From Yponomeuta sedellus (lineage: Eukaryota > Arthropoda > Insecta > Lepidoptera > Yponomeutidae): a stretch of DNA of 64,000 bases. The position numbers were made by a program, and so were the translations under genes. Location: positions 3,032,316 to 3,096,315 of the forward strand of contig OW203729.1 in the NCBI GenBank assembly GCA_934045075.1, read 5' to 3'. Positions 31,451 to 41,439 of the stretch are shown one piece after another (position 1 is the first letter of the stretch; each line of letters starts with the position of its first letter). A model generated the notes under the pieces. It was not told the DNA's origin, did no database searches, and saw only the letters and a program-made list of their open reading frames with translations.

Positions 31451-31575
31451 TCCCTGATGTCGGTAAGTCCAGCCCATTTCAGTTGGGAGAGCGCTGGCAC
31501 GGTTAGCCAGAGGTCGCGGGTTCGAGTCCCGGCATGGGTGGAATTTTTGGCCTCTAAATAGGCTTTAAAAAATGT
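31451..31575 (+). mobile_element. tRNA-SINE (GCCCATT family)
   Basis: CTGATGTCGGTAAGTCCAGCC, tRNA-like core with GCTGGCACGGTTAGCCAG and B box GGGTTCGAGTCCC, tail GGCCTCTAAATAGGC. The anticodon-position bases differ from the 23040 copy (GGT versus GGA). Confidence 0.8.
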
Positions 31576-31799
31576 ATTCTGTCCTGTAATGGATGAAAAT
31601 TCGCTTTAAGCGCTTAACAACCAAACGCGAACCAGTGGTATATAGCTCGTAAAATGTAAGTCCCTCTTTGTTGTTTTACGTGAAAGAGAAAAGAAAGTAT
31701 AATAAGCCGATAACCGCTTGCACTTAGCGTTAAATTTAATTAATTTTATAATAAGTGGTCAGTCTTTATAATTTTAATAATAGTAACTGATGAACTTTG
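31576..31799. other. Unassigned AT-rich spacer
   Basis: No signal recognised. Confidence 0.3.
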
Positions 31800-32095
31800 A
31801 AGTCAGGTGCAGAATGGGTGACCGTCCCGTGACTACCGCTGGTGGCATTTTTCTGAGCGCTTCCGTGCTTCGCAAAGCACGGTAAGCCGTTGGTGGCGGC
31901 TGTCATGTAATGGCAGTCGTTAAGCCATGTCAGAGGCCTCATGGGCGGCTTGATAACTTCTCACATTAAGACCAGCCACTGCCTTACAATCCTCCACCAA
32001 CCCGGACTTGGCCCCCGTGGTGGAGTATGGCCTAACCTTCCTGCGATGTAGGAAGAGACCCGTGCCCCAGCAGTGGGGACATACAAGGGTCCATA
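31800..32095 (+). mobile_element. 5S-SINE, truncated within the promoter
   Basis: Starts at TCAGGTGCAGAATGGGTGACC, keeping the C-box region but not the A box. The body and tail are complete to CATACAAGGGTCCATATCG. Confidence 0.8.
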
Positions 32096-32299
32096 TCGAA
32101 GAAGTTTGAACTCAAGCTACCCTGAGTATCCGAGATGTTCACATATGTCAGCGCTTGAAATGGCCAATCCTCGCTTACCTTAATTCCCAACATTTTCCTA
32201 ATAAATAATCGCGATTAGCCTCCTCTAATATACAATAATGAGCAAGGCGAGTCATTAATAAATACTAAGTCTTCAGGTTTTGAAAAAAAAATGTATTTA

Positions 32300-32814
32300 A
32301 AAACCTATTTAGAGGCTAAAAATTCCACCCATACCGGGATTCGAACCAGCAACCTCTGGCTATCCGTGCCAGCGCTCTACCAATTGAGCCAATGGGCGAC
32401 TCACGGCATCAGTGAAATTTCGAACCTCTTTACACTATTCTCTGTATTACGTACAGGCAGCGACATCTGGCTTAAACAAATTGCATTACTTACAGCCCCG
32501 ACTACCTACTTTGCAGTTAGTACTTTGCATTAGTTATTAAAAATAAAAATAGTGTAATCATGTGGGTACAGTGATATCGTTCCGATGTTAAACCTAACTG
32601 CAAAGTAGGTAGTCGGGGCTGTAAGTAATGCAATTTGCTTAAGTCTGATGTCGCTGCCTGTACGTAATACAGAGAATAGTGTAAAGAGGTTCGAAATTTC
32701 ACTGATGCCGTGAGTCGCCCATTGGCTCAATTGGTAGAGCGCTGGCACGGATAGCCAGAGGTTGCGGGTTCGAATCCCGGCATGGGTGGAATTTTTAGCC
32801 TCTAAATAGGTTTT
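32300..32814. mobile_element. Large tRNA-SINE palindrome, 221-bp arms
   Basis: 32300-32520 and 32594-32814 are inverse copies of equal length, each a tRNA-SINE with its long leader (CTAACTGCAAAGTAGG, TACGTAATACAGAG), tRNA core and TTTTTAGCCTCTAAATAGG tail. The 73-bp spacer contains AAAAATAAAAATAGTGTAATC, the palindrome arm found at 22966-23039. Several substitutions separate the arms. The GCACGGATTAGTGCATTA motif after the right arm also appears inverted before the arm at 26338-26360. Confidence 0.9.
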
Positions 32815-33380
32815 GAAAATTGTCCTTAGCACGGATTAGTGCATTAAAAACAAAAATAGTATAAGATTTACAGGTTTAAAAAAAAAACGAATGAAAAAAA
32901 TGTTATGATTTTTATTCTATTGGTGGCGCTAGCTTCCCAAAGCGCCTTAGCAAGTAATAGGTGACCAACTTATAGAAGGAAAAAAATCATGCAAATTACA
33001 TTAATTTTTTTTTAAGTAGTTGTTAGTCCTGTTAAGCAGAAAAATCCCTCCGACGGAACCCTACACTAGGCTTAACCTTCACTAAGATGGTTTTCTATTT
33101 TGACAGCGATTTCATATCATTCCAAAAGGAAAGTAAAAGTATATGTAACTAAGCGTCAAACTAACGGTCGTCGTATTCCTAATGGTGCGCCCACGCATCT
33201 GCCGTGTCGCGCAAGCGTGCGTGATGAAAACTAACGCTTTCTTCTTCTGGTGAAGGATCTCTATAAAAAATCTCGAATTTAAAAGTGGCCCTACAATATT
33301 ACAAAAAAAACTGCTTATTGTATTTTTTATAAAATACTAGTGGACCTCGCAAACGTAAGTTTGTCTCATCTGTACGCCAG
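32815..33380. other. Unassigned block
   Basis: ATTGGTGGCGCTAGCTTCCC at about 32930 is shared with 38080 and 41655, an unnamed dispersed repeat. A Helitron-type CTAGTGGACCTCG end fragment is at about 33337. No gene. Confidence 0.4.
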
Positions 33381-33386
33381 GCCTTA

Positions 33387-33526
33387 GGCCCAGTTTCTGA
33401 ATTGAGAATTTCGCTAAGTAAATACTTAACTGTAGTGTTGTCTCTTTGAATTTCTCAGCAAAGAGCGAGACAGAACGTTACTCACTAAGTATTTACTTAG
33501 TGAAATTCTCAATTCAGAAACTGGCC
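33387..33526. mobile_element. Harbinger-like MITE, 140 bp
   Basis: GGCCCAGTTTCTGAATTGAG is inverted at the right end (CTCAATTCAGAAACTGGCC), with arms of about 45 bp and few mismatches. TTA lies immediately outside the left end and TTTA just outside the right. GGCC-type ends with a TTA duplication suit PIF/Harbinger MITEs; the superfamily call is inference. Confidence 0.7.
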
Positions 33527-33639
33527 TTTAGAGTCTAATACTTACATAGTTTTTCAAGAGAATGAAATAAGCACGACAATGGTTGATGTTTGCCTCAACT
33601 TGGTAGTCTACAAAGCAATAGCTATACAATGTAATTTCA

Positions 33640-33835
33640 GGGGTATGACCTGGAGTAAAGGTGTCCTTAAGTGGCGACCGCGACTCAGCAAACGTAGTGT
33701 AGGACGCCCTTCGACTAGGTGGGATGACGATCTGCGTAAAACGCAGGCAGATGCTAGATGCGGCTAGCTGAAGACAGGGCGCTATGGCGCTTATTAGGGG
33801 AGGGCTATGTCCAGCAGTGGACTAATATAGCGTGC
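33640..33835 (+). mobile_element. LINE ORF end (RWDDDLRK type) and 3' tail
   Basis: Encodes GRPSTRWDDDLRKTQADARCG before a stop, then tail GGCGCTATGGCGCTTATTAG and CAGCAGTGGACTAATATAGC. A less damaged copy is at 60426-60575, where the same frame reads on to GYVQQWTSIA. 5'-truncated. Confidence 0.7.
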
Positions 33836-34249
33836 CGACGACCTGCGCAAATTAAATAGGCATCTCTCGCGAAGTAGATGGAATCACGAGAGTTAAGTAG
33901 CAGGGGTTATACCATTGCAGTGAGATTGGTTACTAGACTACCGATAGCGTCAATGAAACGAATGAACGATAATATGACTCTATTGAACAACTATGCATTT
34001 TAGAGACTTACCCCCCCCCCAGGTTTCATGGAAATACGTTCAGCCGTTATCGTGTAATTGAGTAACAAATAACCAAACAACGCCGAGTCAGCTGCTTTTT
34101 ATGGCAATTTAGACACACCACAGGCTAAACTTATGTTATTGTTTCGTCTCGTTCATTGTATATTTCGTTTATTTCTGTTGTGCTCATATTATGTTAATTT
34201 ATCTGGTTTTGTGTTTCTGTGATGTGTCTTGTTGGTATAATGTCTTTCG
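33836..34249. other. Unassigned block
   Basis: Includes a C11 run at about 34009-34020. No gene. Confidence 0.3.
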
Positions 34250-34394
34250 CTCTCTCTCTCTCTTTCTCTCTTTCTCTCTTTCTCTCTTTCTCTCTTTCTC
34301 TCTTTCTCTCTTTCTCTCTTTCTCTCTTTCTCTCTTTCTCTCTTTCTCTCTTTCTCTCTTTCTCTCTTCTCTCTCTTTCTCTCTCTTCTCTCTT

Positions 34395-34428
<34 letters not shown>
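34250..34428. repeat. Octamer microsatellite (GAGAGAAA)n
   Basis: About 179 bp of CTCTCTTT units (period 8), with CT-only and CTTT-only edges. On the minus strand this is a purine-only GAGAGAAA tract. The four overlapping Arg/Glu- or Ser/Leu-repeat open frames are artefacts. Confidence 0.95.
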
Positions 34429-34439
34429 AAACATATTAA

Positions 34440-34910
34440 ACAACTTACCAGACTTTCACATTTGTAATATTAGTAGGATATGGATGCGTACATATTTAAT
34501 TTCATTTAGCTTTCTCCTAGGTAAAAACCTTTTTTTTAATGTATTTTATTACTTTAATTGTTATCTCTTGTGTTCCTAATCTAAGGAAAAACCAATGTTA
34601 CAAACGTGACTCTAGCCGACCCAGTGATCTTATTTAGAAACAAAACACACGGTAAAAGCCGCCATTTTGGGCGCAAATGGGCGACGATTACCATTTCACA
34701 CGTGGTTTTTATAGCAGCTCCGTAGGCGGATCGTAAACTTGTCGGACATAATAAGAAAGAAAACACATTTTGAAGCCTATTTACAAAGGCCTTAGTGTCT
34801 TCGTAAAAGAAATAAAACTATTAAGGGTCTTCATTTCATTCCGTGTAAACCGTTAGATATAATTGAAATGCCGAAAGCAATCGTGTCTTTCGAATCGAGT
34901 TATTACGTAA
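34440..34910. other. Unassigned block
   Basis: No gene or repeat recognised. Confidence 0.3.
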
Positions 34911-34913
34911 GTA

Positions 34914-35168
34914 TCGATATCAACCCTTGCATGTCCCCACCGCTGGGGCACGGGTCTCTTCCTGCATCGCGGGAAGGTTACGCCGTACTCCACCACGAGG
35001 GCCAACTCCGGGTTGGTGGAAGATTGTAAGACAGCGGCAGGCATTATTGTCAGAAGTTATCAAGCCGCCCATAAGGCCTTTGATATGGCTTAACGACTGC
35101 CATTACATGACAGCCGGCACCACCGGCTTAACGTGCCTTGCGAAGCACGGATGCGTTCGGAAAAAATA
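34914..35168 (-). mobile_element. 5S-SINE lacking its 5S-like head
   Basis: From ATCGATATCAACCCTTGC-like start to GAAGCACGGATGCGTTCGG. It is cut before the C-box region. Confidence 0.8.
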
Positions 35169-35201
35169 CACAACGTAAGTATTGTGCCATTTATTATCAG
35201 C

Positions 35202-35320
35202 CGACGTCAGTCCACTGCTGGACAAAGGCATCTCTCAAGACACGCCACCAAGCCCTATTTTCGGCTCTCCTCTTCCAGTCACTGCCCATCGCTTTGCGAA
35301 TGTCGTCGCTCCACCTGGCC
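35202..35320 (-). mobile_element. LINE ORF end (RWSDDIRKAMGSDW type)
   Basis: On the minus strand the frame reads RWSDDIRKAMGSDWKRRA and continues to AWWRVLRDAFVQQWTDVG and a stop. This is the characteristic end of an RTE/jockey-like LINE ORF. It is a 3'-end fragment of about 120 bp. Confidence 0.75.
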
Positions 35321-35628
35321 ATCGATTCTGTTAATACATTGCAGTACAATGAAAATTGCACTAACGTGGCGATTTCATTTCATTCCTGCTTTAAGTCGAC
35401 GCCCGCACATACATCGAACCTTCTAGGCGTCAATGATATGAAAAAACACCCCACGTGACCCGAATATGTCATGGTACTATATTGTACTATCAAAATCGAG
35501 GCTCAGGACGACGTTCAGTGGACAGACTAGTAGCCCAATGGTCGGACGATGGTCAAGCAGTAACGAAATTAAATCGCCATTTTCATGCAATTATCATTGT
35601 ACCACAATGCATTAGCAGAATTTAGGCC
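35317..35628. mobile_element. MITE, second copy of the GGCC..GATTCTGTTA family
   Basis: Left end GGCCATCGATTCTGTTAATAC and right end TTAGCAGAATTTAGGCC are related to 26885-27085 in both ends, with AGTACAATGA next to each. The middle is different and longer. The left end abuts the LINE fragment exactly at CTGGCC. Confidence 0.6.
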
Positions 35629-35692
35629 CTGTTCCCGCCGCCACTCTTGACATTGATAGTATTTAACAACAATTTGTTCGGTCCTATCATCA

Positions 35693-35790
35693 TCAACCCA
35701 TTATGTCCCCACCGAGGGCCACGGGTCTCTTCCCTGAGGAAGGTATAGGCCATACTCCACCACGGGGGCAAAGTCCGGATTGGTGGAGGA
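35693..35790 (-). mobile_element. 5S-SINE tail fragment (CCGAGGGCC subfamily)
   Basis: TTATGTCCCCACCGAGGGCC to GTCCGGATTGGTGGAGG. The tail only. Confidence 0.65.
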
Positions 35791-36194
35791 AACCAAATAT
35801 ATACGAGTATTCACATGATCTGGACCGAAACTTAAACCAATTATGCATTTCTCCTATTCTTATTTCGTCTCCGTCGACACACTGGCCTACTGAATTTCCA
35901 TTCAGCACTTCTGCTATAATAATTCATTATCTATTATTACCAGAGGTCTGACTGCAAAAAGTCGCCGAATGCGGACACCTTAGTCCATCGCCCGGGGGCA
36001 AGCTTGGTCTCATTCATTTCGCATTTTGAATTAGAAGACACTTTCTAATTTTTTTGCGTTTGCCTTATGTAACTTTAGCAACGGGGGTCAATTTGAGAAT
36101 TAGGTATTTTAAGTGAGTGCACAGCTTACATGCCGAATGGCTAATAGTGGTTGTTATTGACTAGCTATCGATCAAGATTGAAACGTAACATAGG
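35791..36194. other. Unassigned block
   Basis: No gene or repeat recognised. Confidence 0.3.
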
Positions 36195-36590
36195 TACAGT
36201 CGGTTAGCTTTTAGAATATACCTCATCGGATATATTCGTTTAATAGAAGTATCGGAACAAATATGACATTTAAATTTACATAACTTTTCGAACTAGTGAA
36301 GTAAAGTTTTATACAGAGCAAGAAGTAGTATTACAAGAAAATAACAGAACAGAGCAAATGTACCTTTTTAAGATTCTAGGTCTAATCAGGTCCCCGCAAG
36401 ACAGGTTGTACCTAGTACGGGAGCCAATGTCAATCGCCAATACATATACATGTTAAGTGTTAAGATAAGCAACCTTCCTGTTCACATCAGTGCTACACTT
36501 TAACTGAAAATAAATTATTTTTACTTTTTTTTTTACTCGTGGGCCTTCGGCGAAAACCGAAGCCTACTCTAGAGCCCGAGGACTAACAGA
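36195..36590. repeat. Unnamed dispersed repeat
   Basis: GTTAGCTTTTAGAATATACC, ACTAGTGAAGTAAAGTTTTA and TCTAGAGCCCGAGG match in order the pieces at 8752-8815 and 9050-9185. A 27-bp tRNA-SINE tail remnant (TTTTTAGCCTCATAATAGG) follows at 36613. Confidence 0.5.
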
Positions 36591-36657
36591 CTATACTGCA
36601 TACTACTATTTTTAGCCTCATAATAGGTTTTTAAATATACTGCAGAACCCAAGCCTA

Positions 36658-36867
36658 TCTATTATATAAAAATGAATCGCTGAATGTGTTGGTAAGCGCA
36701 AATCTCGAGAGCAGCTGAACTCTATTATATAAAAATGATTCGCTGAATGTGTTGGTAAGCGCAAATCTTGAGAGCAGCTAAACCGATTTCGCTAATTCTT
36801 TTTTTAGAATATTCCTTGAAGTAGGAGGATGGTTCTTACGGAGAAAAAATTCGAAAAAGTCAGCTAG
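36658..36867 (+). mobile_element. Helitron-like element with duplicated 5' end
   Basis: Starts TCTATTATATAAAAATG after A and ends GTCAGCTAG before T, as expected for a Helitron. The first 63 bp (36658-36720) are followed by a nearly identical second copy (36721 on). It shares TGTTGGTAAGCGCAAATCT and AATTAGC-type blocks with 41788-41972 in inverse. Confidence 0.75.
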
Positions 36868-37510
36868 TTTATTTATATTTTCGTGTATATATATAAGTAC
36901 TGCGCACTAAAGTTATTAAGCATTAAGTACCCCTTTGTATCAAATATTTTGTGTTTTGTTCAATAAAGAATTTTATTATAATAACTGCAATATAAAACTT
37001 TGCACGTCCCGTGAGGGACGTATTTTATTCGGAAGGACATGCTTTTTTTAACGTTCCTGGTCAAGGTGCCTTGTAACAGCTAAGAAATGACAAACAGTAC
37101 AGATAAATTGTTAACCTAATGTTGGAAAGAGCTATCCACGTTAGAGAGACGCAATTTTTAAGTCGCTGAATGCAGTCGACCTAGATTCCGTGAACGTCTT
37201 CGACCATGAAAGATGAAATTGTCTTGATATAGAAATAATGTAAATATACTGCTCATGCTCCATCTTCACAATGACATCAAATTAGCAACAATATTTAAAC
37301 GTGAAATTCTAATGATAATTTAAAACAACCTGGTAACAAAAATAACTCTTTACTCTACAACCCTTTAGTACCAATGTGTCTTTTTTAAGTAATCTGCTCT
37401 ATTCACAAAGATAGATATTTGACACTAATACCTTTGTCTCATTTAAAAAAACAATATCGATTATCGTTGGTCTCTTATAACAATGTAAGTAACTACCTAA
37501 GTGATGTTGT
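36868..37510. other. Unassigned AT-rich block
   Basis: TTTGTTCAATAAAGAATTTTAT at about 36955 looks like a LINE 3' terminus. No coding remnant. Confidence 0.35.
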
Positions 37511-37574
37511 TAAGGTGCTTCGAGGTGCTAGTTAGCGCGCGAAGGGAAAAAAATCATAACTTGTTTTATAATTT

Positions 37575-37705
37575 TAAATTGCCGGGATTCGTGCCGGGAT
37601 TCGAACCCGCGACCTCTGGCTATCCGTGCCAGCGCTATATCCAACTGAGCTAATGGGCGACTCACCGACATCAGTGAAATTTCGAACCTCTTTACGAACC
37701 TCTTC
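37575..37705 (-). mobile_element. tRNA-SINE (GCCCATT family)
   Basis: GGGATTCGAACCCGCGACC, TGGCTATCCGTGCCAGCGC and GAGCTAATGGGCGACTC are the inverted B box, anticodon stem and acceptor region. GTGAAATTTCGAACCTCTTT is the leader. It lies within another unnamed repeat (GCTAGTTAGCGCGCGAAG on one side, TTATAATACATTATTGTC on the other). Confidence 0.75.
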
Positions 37706-37842
37706 TTTCTTCGTTTTATAATACATTATTGTCTAAAAGTGAATATGAGAAATTGTAACAACTGTAATAACTATTTTTAAAACCTAGGCTCAACAATATA
37801 GGACTTTAATCGATTTCCGCCAAAAGTTTTTTAAAGTTGACT

Positions 37843-37953
37843 AAAGTCCCAGGCTGTGTCCCACTGCTGGGCAAAGGCCTCCCCTTCAGATTTCCACTCC
37901 TCTTTGTTTACAGCCAATGCCACAGCCATGACTAGTTAAAAAAAAGTCCCAGG
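37843..37953 (-). mobile_element. Short LINE 3'-end insertion with 11-bp TSD
   Basis: AAAGTCCCAGG is duplicated at 37843-37853 and 37943-37953. The 89-bp insert between them encodes, on the minus strand, EEWKSEGEAFAQQWDT, the end of a LINE ORF. The 3' end lies at the left, so this is a severely 5'-truncated retrotransposition. Confidence 0.8.
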
Positions 37954-38059
37954 ATATTTTTATTACATTCTAGGCTGTATGTTCCAAAAATAGTTACCAC
38001 AAATATTAATATTTCTCATGCTTACGCATGCGAAAAAAGAACCTATTATAAAATAAGTT

Positions 38060-38440
38060 ATGTATGACTTTTATTCCATTGGTGGCGCTAGGTAGCGCCC
38101 CTAAGCGCTTTAAAGTACAGCTTGACAAAAAAGTCTAGATATTAATTATGGCAACAATATCCATACTAAAATTGCAAAAAATTACTTTTCTCCATACAAA
38201 GTTTTGTTTTTAAATTTCTTAACTTTTTTGCCAAACTATATATCTTTACTTTTATTTCTCAGATTATAAATTTATTAAAATATAAGACTGTTTATATCCT
38301 CCTGATGATTACGTGTGTGTATGCTTTGGGTGACATTCTTAGATCTGTTAAGCCTATTATTTATGTTATTGACTGATTGTTGACTTTACATAAAATAATT
38401 TATTTACCTATTTTGGAACGTAACTTCATAATTAACTTTT
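38060..38440. other. Unassigned block
   Basis: Begins with the unnamed TTCCATTGGTGGCGCTAGG repeat. No gene. Confidence 0.35.
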
Positions 38441-38499
38441 GTAATTGTTGCCGAGGGTAGTAAACTAACAGTTAATGCTTTCAAAAAGACGCCTGTCAC

Positions 38500-38620
38500 C
38501 TCAGTCATATGCCGAGACCACGGCACCAATAAAAGTGCCGAAACGTCGGAAAATTGTAAAAAATATAATAAACGAGTGAAATCCGTATAAAACAGTTTTA
38601 ATTATGTCTAGTACTCGTGT
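38500..38620 (+). repeat. Penelope-like terminal fragment (tentative)
   Basis: GACCACGGCACC and its stem partner GGTGCC-type AAAGTGCCGAAACGTCGG recall the stem-GAAAC region in Penelope-like element terminal repeats that carry hammerhead-type ribozymes. A weaker relative is at about 59022-59060 (GCCGAAATGTCG). No CTGATGA core was found upstream, so ribozyme activity is not claimed. Confidence 0.3.
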
Positions 38621-38879
38621 TAACCTTAGAAAATACTGATTGTTACCTGTTTAACACAGCAGTAAAGTAAAAAAAAATAACAAGGACAGTCAGCACCATT
38701 CACAGTCAAATCAAAACATACATGGTTCTTATGGCCATGTGAGTAATAAACAATAAGTCAGATTACCGTGTCGCCGAGTGTAGTGCGCTGCCTTTCTAGG
38801 TTTACCGCGATTATGGCGAAAGTTTACCTGTAACAAAGATATTGTTGGTTATTATTAAAATTACAAAGTAAGATAGCCA

Positions 38880-39145
38880 AGTCGGAGGCCTTACATCGGC
38901 TTAAACTTCTAAGAGCTCTTCAGTAAGACCAGCCACTAGTCTTACAAGCCTCTACCAACCGGACTTGGCCCCATCGCGGTGGAGTATGGCCTATACCTTC
39001 CATGTATTATTCGATATCAACCCTTGTATGACCCCACTGCTGGGGCACGGCTCTCTTCCTGCATCGCAGGAAGGTTAGGCCATACTCCACTACGGGGGCC
39101 AAGTCCGGGTTGGTGGAAGATTGTAAGACAGTGGCGGGCCTTACA
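38880..39145. mobile_element. Two 5S-SINE tails in opposite orientation
   Basis: 38900-39000 (CTTACAAGCCTCTACCAACC...GGCCTATACC) is plus-sense; 39010-39145 (CGATATCAACCCTTGTATG...GGCGGGCCTTACAT) is minus-sense. Both lack the 5S-like head. A LINE tail follows at once. Confidence 0.7.
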
Positions 39146-39275
39146 TGGAGTTTTATTGTCCATTTTTTCTCCAAAATGATCAATCTTTTAAAATGGACAC
39201 CTAATTTAATTTATAACGTTCATTAAGTCGCAGTTTCTGTGCTACTTTGAATAAAACCCTTTTGATTTGGTTTGA
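39146..39275 (+). mobile_element. LINE 3' tail (GCAGTTTCTGTGCTAC family)
   Basis: CCATTTTTTCTCC, AAATGGACACCTAATTT, GCAGTTTCTGTGCTACTTTG and AATAAAACCC followed by GATTTG repeats. A second copy is at 40100-40245 with an ATTTC tail. No ORF part retained. Confidence 0.6.
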
Positions 39276-39379
39276 TTTGATATTTTTTAAAACAAGACGC
39301 ACATTAAAAGCTCTGTCGGAATGCCACCGGACGAGGTTCGGTTTAGTAAAACATTATCATCCGCCTAGAGATTATTGGA

Positions 39380-39510
39380 AGGCAATAAATAATAATAAAG
39401 CTGCGCTGGCAACACTGCCCGCTATACGCTGCGCCCGCGGCGTCGCGTGACGCACGCTACTGTGCGCAGGAGTCGGCGCTGCGCGTGCGCATCTCCATAC
39501 CATAATTTGG
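39380..39510. other. CpG-rich stretch
   Basis: GCGCCCGCGGCGTCGCGTGACG and GGCGCTGCGCGTGCGC stand out from AT-rich flanks. It may be regulatory or repeat-derived; no adjacent gene start seen. Confidence 0.3.
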
Positions 39511-39625
39511 TTTTTCGAGTTAATTAAACTTGTTTTTTGCGTTTCATGTGCTTTGGGTCGTTATTACTCAAATAATTTTAGTTACTAAGGAATTAGTCCT
39601 CTTTCCTTGTGTTTATTTTTATTTG

Positions 39626-39676
39626 TTATGACAAATCCAATGGAGGACGATTAGACCTCCATTCGATTTGTCATAA
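39626..39676. repeat. 21-bp-arm hairpin
   Basis: TTATGACAAATCCAATGGAG(G) and CCTCCATTCGATTTGTCATAA pair with one mismatch around a 9-base loop. Confidence 0.8.
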
Positions 39677-39754
39677 AAAATAACTACCTACCTTATTTCC
39701 ATCGTCACTGAATATAGCGTTCATACAAAATACCGGCTAAGGCCCAATTAAGTT

Positions 39755-39890
39755 TTCTTTAATATAGCCTATAAACAGCCTACTGTAGGGCACAGGCCTA
39801 CTTTCAGAGAGAGAGATAGTATGGGCGTAATAACCACGCGTGCCCACCGCGCATTGGCAATTCGAAGCACTGAGGCGCTGATTTGCCAAT
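39755..39890 (-). mobile_element. Lepidopteran-type SINE fragment (CACGCGTGCCCACCGCG)
   Basis: AGCCTATAAACAGCC, TCTTTCAGAGAGAGAG-like and CACGCGTGCCCACCGCGC also appear at 46814-47110 and 47500-47600. In the longest copy these lead to a decayed tRNA-like region, so a tRNA-derived SINE is likely. Confidence 0.5.
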
Positions 39891-40099
39891 TTAATTATTA
39901 AGAAATAAAATCCCTGAAGATATATTAAGCTTGCCTGAATCACGGTTCAAAAAATATGTTAAGCACACTTTGTGCCAAAAGGGCTACTATAACAAAAAGG
40001 ATTATTTAGATGACAATGAGGTCTGGAATTAAAGCCGGTACAATGTATGAGTTCTATGTTTTATAATAATTATATAAACTATGTTAATTAAGGACTTTT

Positions 40100-40245
40100 G
40101 AAAAGACTAAGTTGGGAGTTTTTTTGTCAATTTTTTCTCCTAAATTATCTAGATTTTGAAATGGACACCTAGTTTGAATTGTAACGTTCATTAAGCCGCA
40201 GTTTCTGTGCTACTTTGAATAAAACCTTTTCATTTCATTTCAAGT
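40100..40245 (+). mobile_element. LINE 3' tail (GCAGTTTCTGTGCTAC family)
   Basis: Second copy of the 39146-39275 tail, ending AATAAAACC and an ATTTC repeat. Confidence 0.6.
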
Positions 40246-40835
40246 CTAAACTCGTCTGATATTTATCGTGGTTCGAATCTTCTAATAAGGTAGTGTGCCG
40301 AAGCCGCGCCATAAAAATATTGTAATATTCACATTTCCTTAAATAACTTTTAAATAAGTATAACTTTGGAAAGACTTGTCTTCTTCTTCTAATTCCAGTG
40401 CCTCTCAACTTCTGGAGGTTGGGTCAACTCTACATACTCCTCTCTTCTCTTTCCCAAGCGAAATCGAACTTCGACGCTGGCAACTCTAGTTCATTCTCTG
40501 ATGTTACAGGGCTATGCTTTTCTTTTTCTACCAGCCCGCTTCTTCCCCTCAATTTGGCCCAGCATGACCTGAAGAAGTCTGTACCAAGTAGTTTGAAGGC
40601 TTTTGTGGCTGACCGTATAGACATCCAATCACGATAATCGTGATGCATATGTGAATACGAATGACGTCCTTCGGACGGTAATGGATACGTTCCAAAGAGG
40701 CTACAAGTTACAGTAGTAGAATTACAATGTGTATATCGAGCCGACGCAACGCTGGAGAGAACAATAAATATTCAGCATAATAACAAGATCAAAAACAGAA
40801 CCAAGTCGTCGCAAAGATAAAATAAGAACACATGA
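40246..40835. other. Unassigned block
   Basis: Two overlapping open frames (40398-40637 +, 40430-40648 -) lack domains. The minus one reads DYRDWMSIRSATKAFKLLG, a possible LINE remnant. Confidence 0.3.
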
Positions 40836-41170
40836 TCTACATAAATAAAATGTAAAGTCCTGACTGACTGATTGACTCACTCATCAACGCCCAGCCCAAG
40901 CCGTTGGACCTAGGAAGCTGAAATTTTGCACAGAGGGTCTATATATTATGTAGGCAAATTTAAATTTAACCCCTAAAGGGGCGAAAAGTGTTGCCAAAAT
41001 TTTTATGGGAGGCATAAAGAATGTTGTCTAATTTTCTTGAAACTTAAAAAAATGCTCTTCAACACAATCAATTGACACGTGTTTCGCCGTTTTTCTAAAT
41101 TTAACCCTTAAGGTATGTGAACGGGGTTGCAAAAAAAGTCCACGCGGACGGAGTCGCGGGCAAAAGCTAG
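40836..41170 (+). mobile_element. Nonautonomous Helitron-like element (335 bp)
   Basis: Starts TCTACATAAATAAAATG after A (40835) and ends GGGCAAAAGCTAG before T (41171). GC-rich imperfect hairpin CGCGGACGGAGTCGCG just before the end. Same family as 7245-7601 in opposite orientation, sharing ACTGACTGATTGACTCAC and CAGCCCAAGCCGTTGG-type blocks. Confidence 0.8.
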
Positions 41171-41439
41171 TATACATAATATAAAATACGCATCACCTCA
41201 AAAATATTCAGATCTCAGTTAAAAAACACTTTTAATTATGTAAAGAATAACTTGTGGCCTACTTATATGACCCAAAGGTTTAAAATATTACGGTGTTATA
41301 AAAACAAGATTCCTCTGAAACACTCTTCAGAGGCAGTTTAAGAATACCAAGAATACTGAGGTTACACTTTTCTTTTTATGGCAGACTTTTTAAACTGACA
41401 CTGAGAAATGATTATGAAATCCTGTTTTTTTAAATAAGA

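Noticed and set aside
34189..34467. Four ORFs with Arg/Glu or Ser/Leu repeats
   Set aside because: Products of the octamer microsatellite in different frames.
38519..38560. Complete hammerhead ribozyme
   Set aside because: GAAAC and a stem are present, but no CTGATGA core was found on the expected side.
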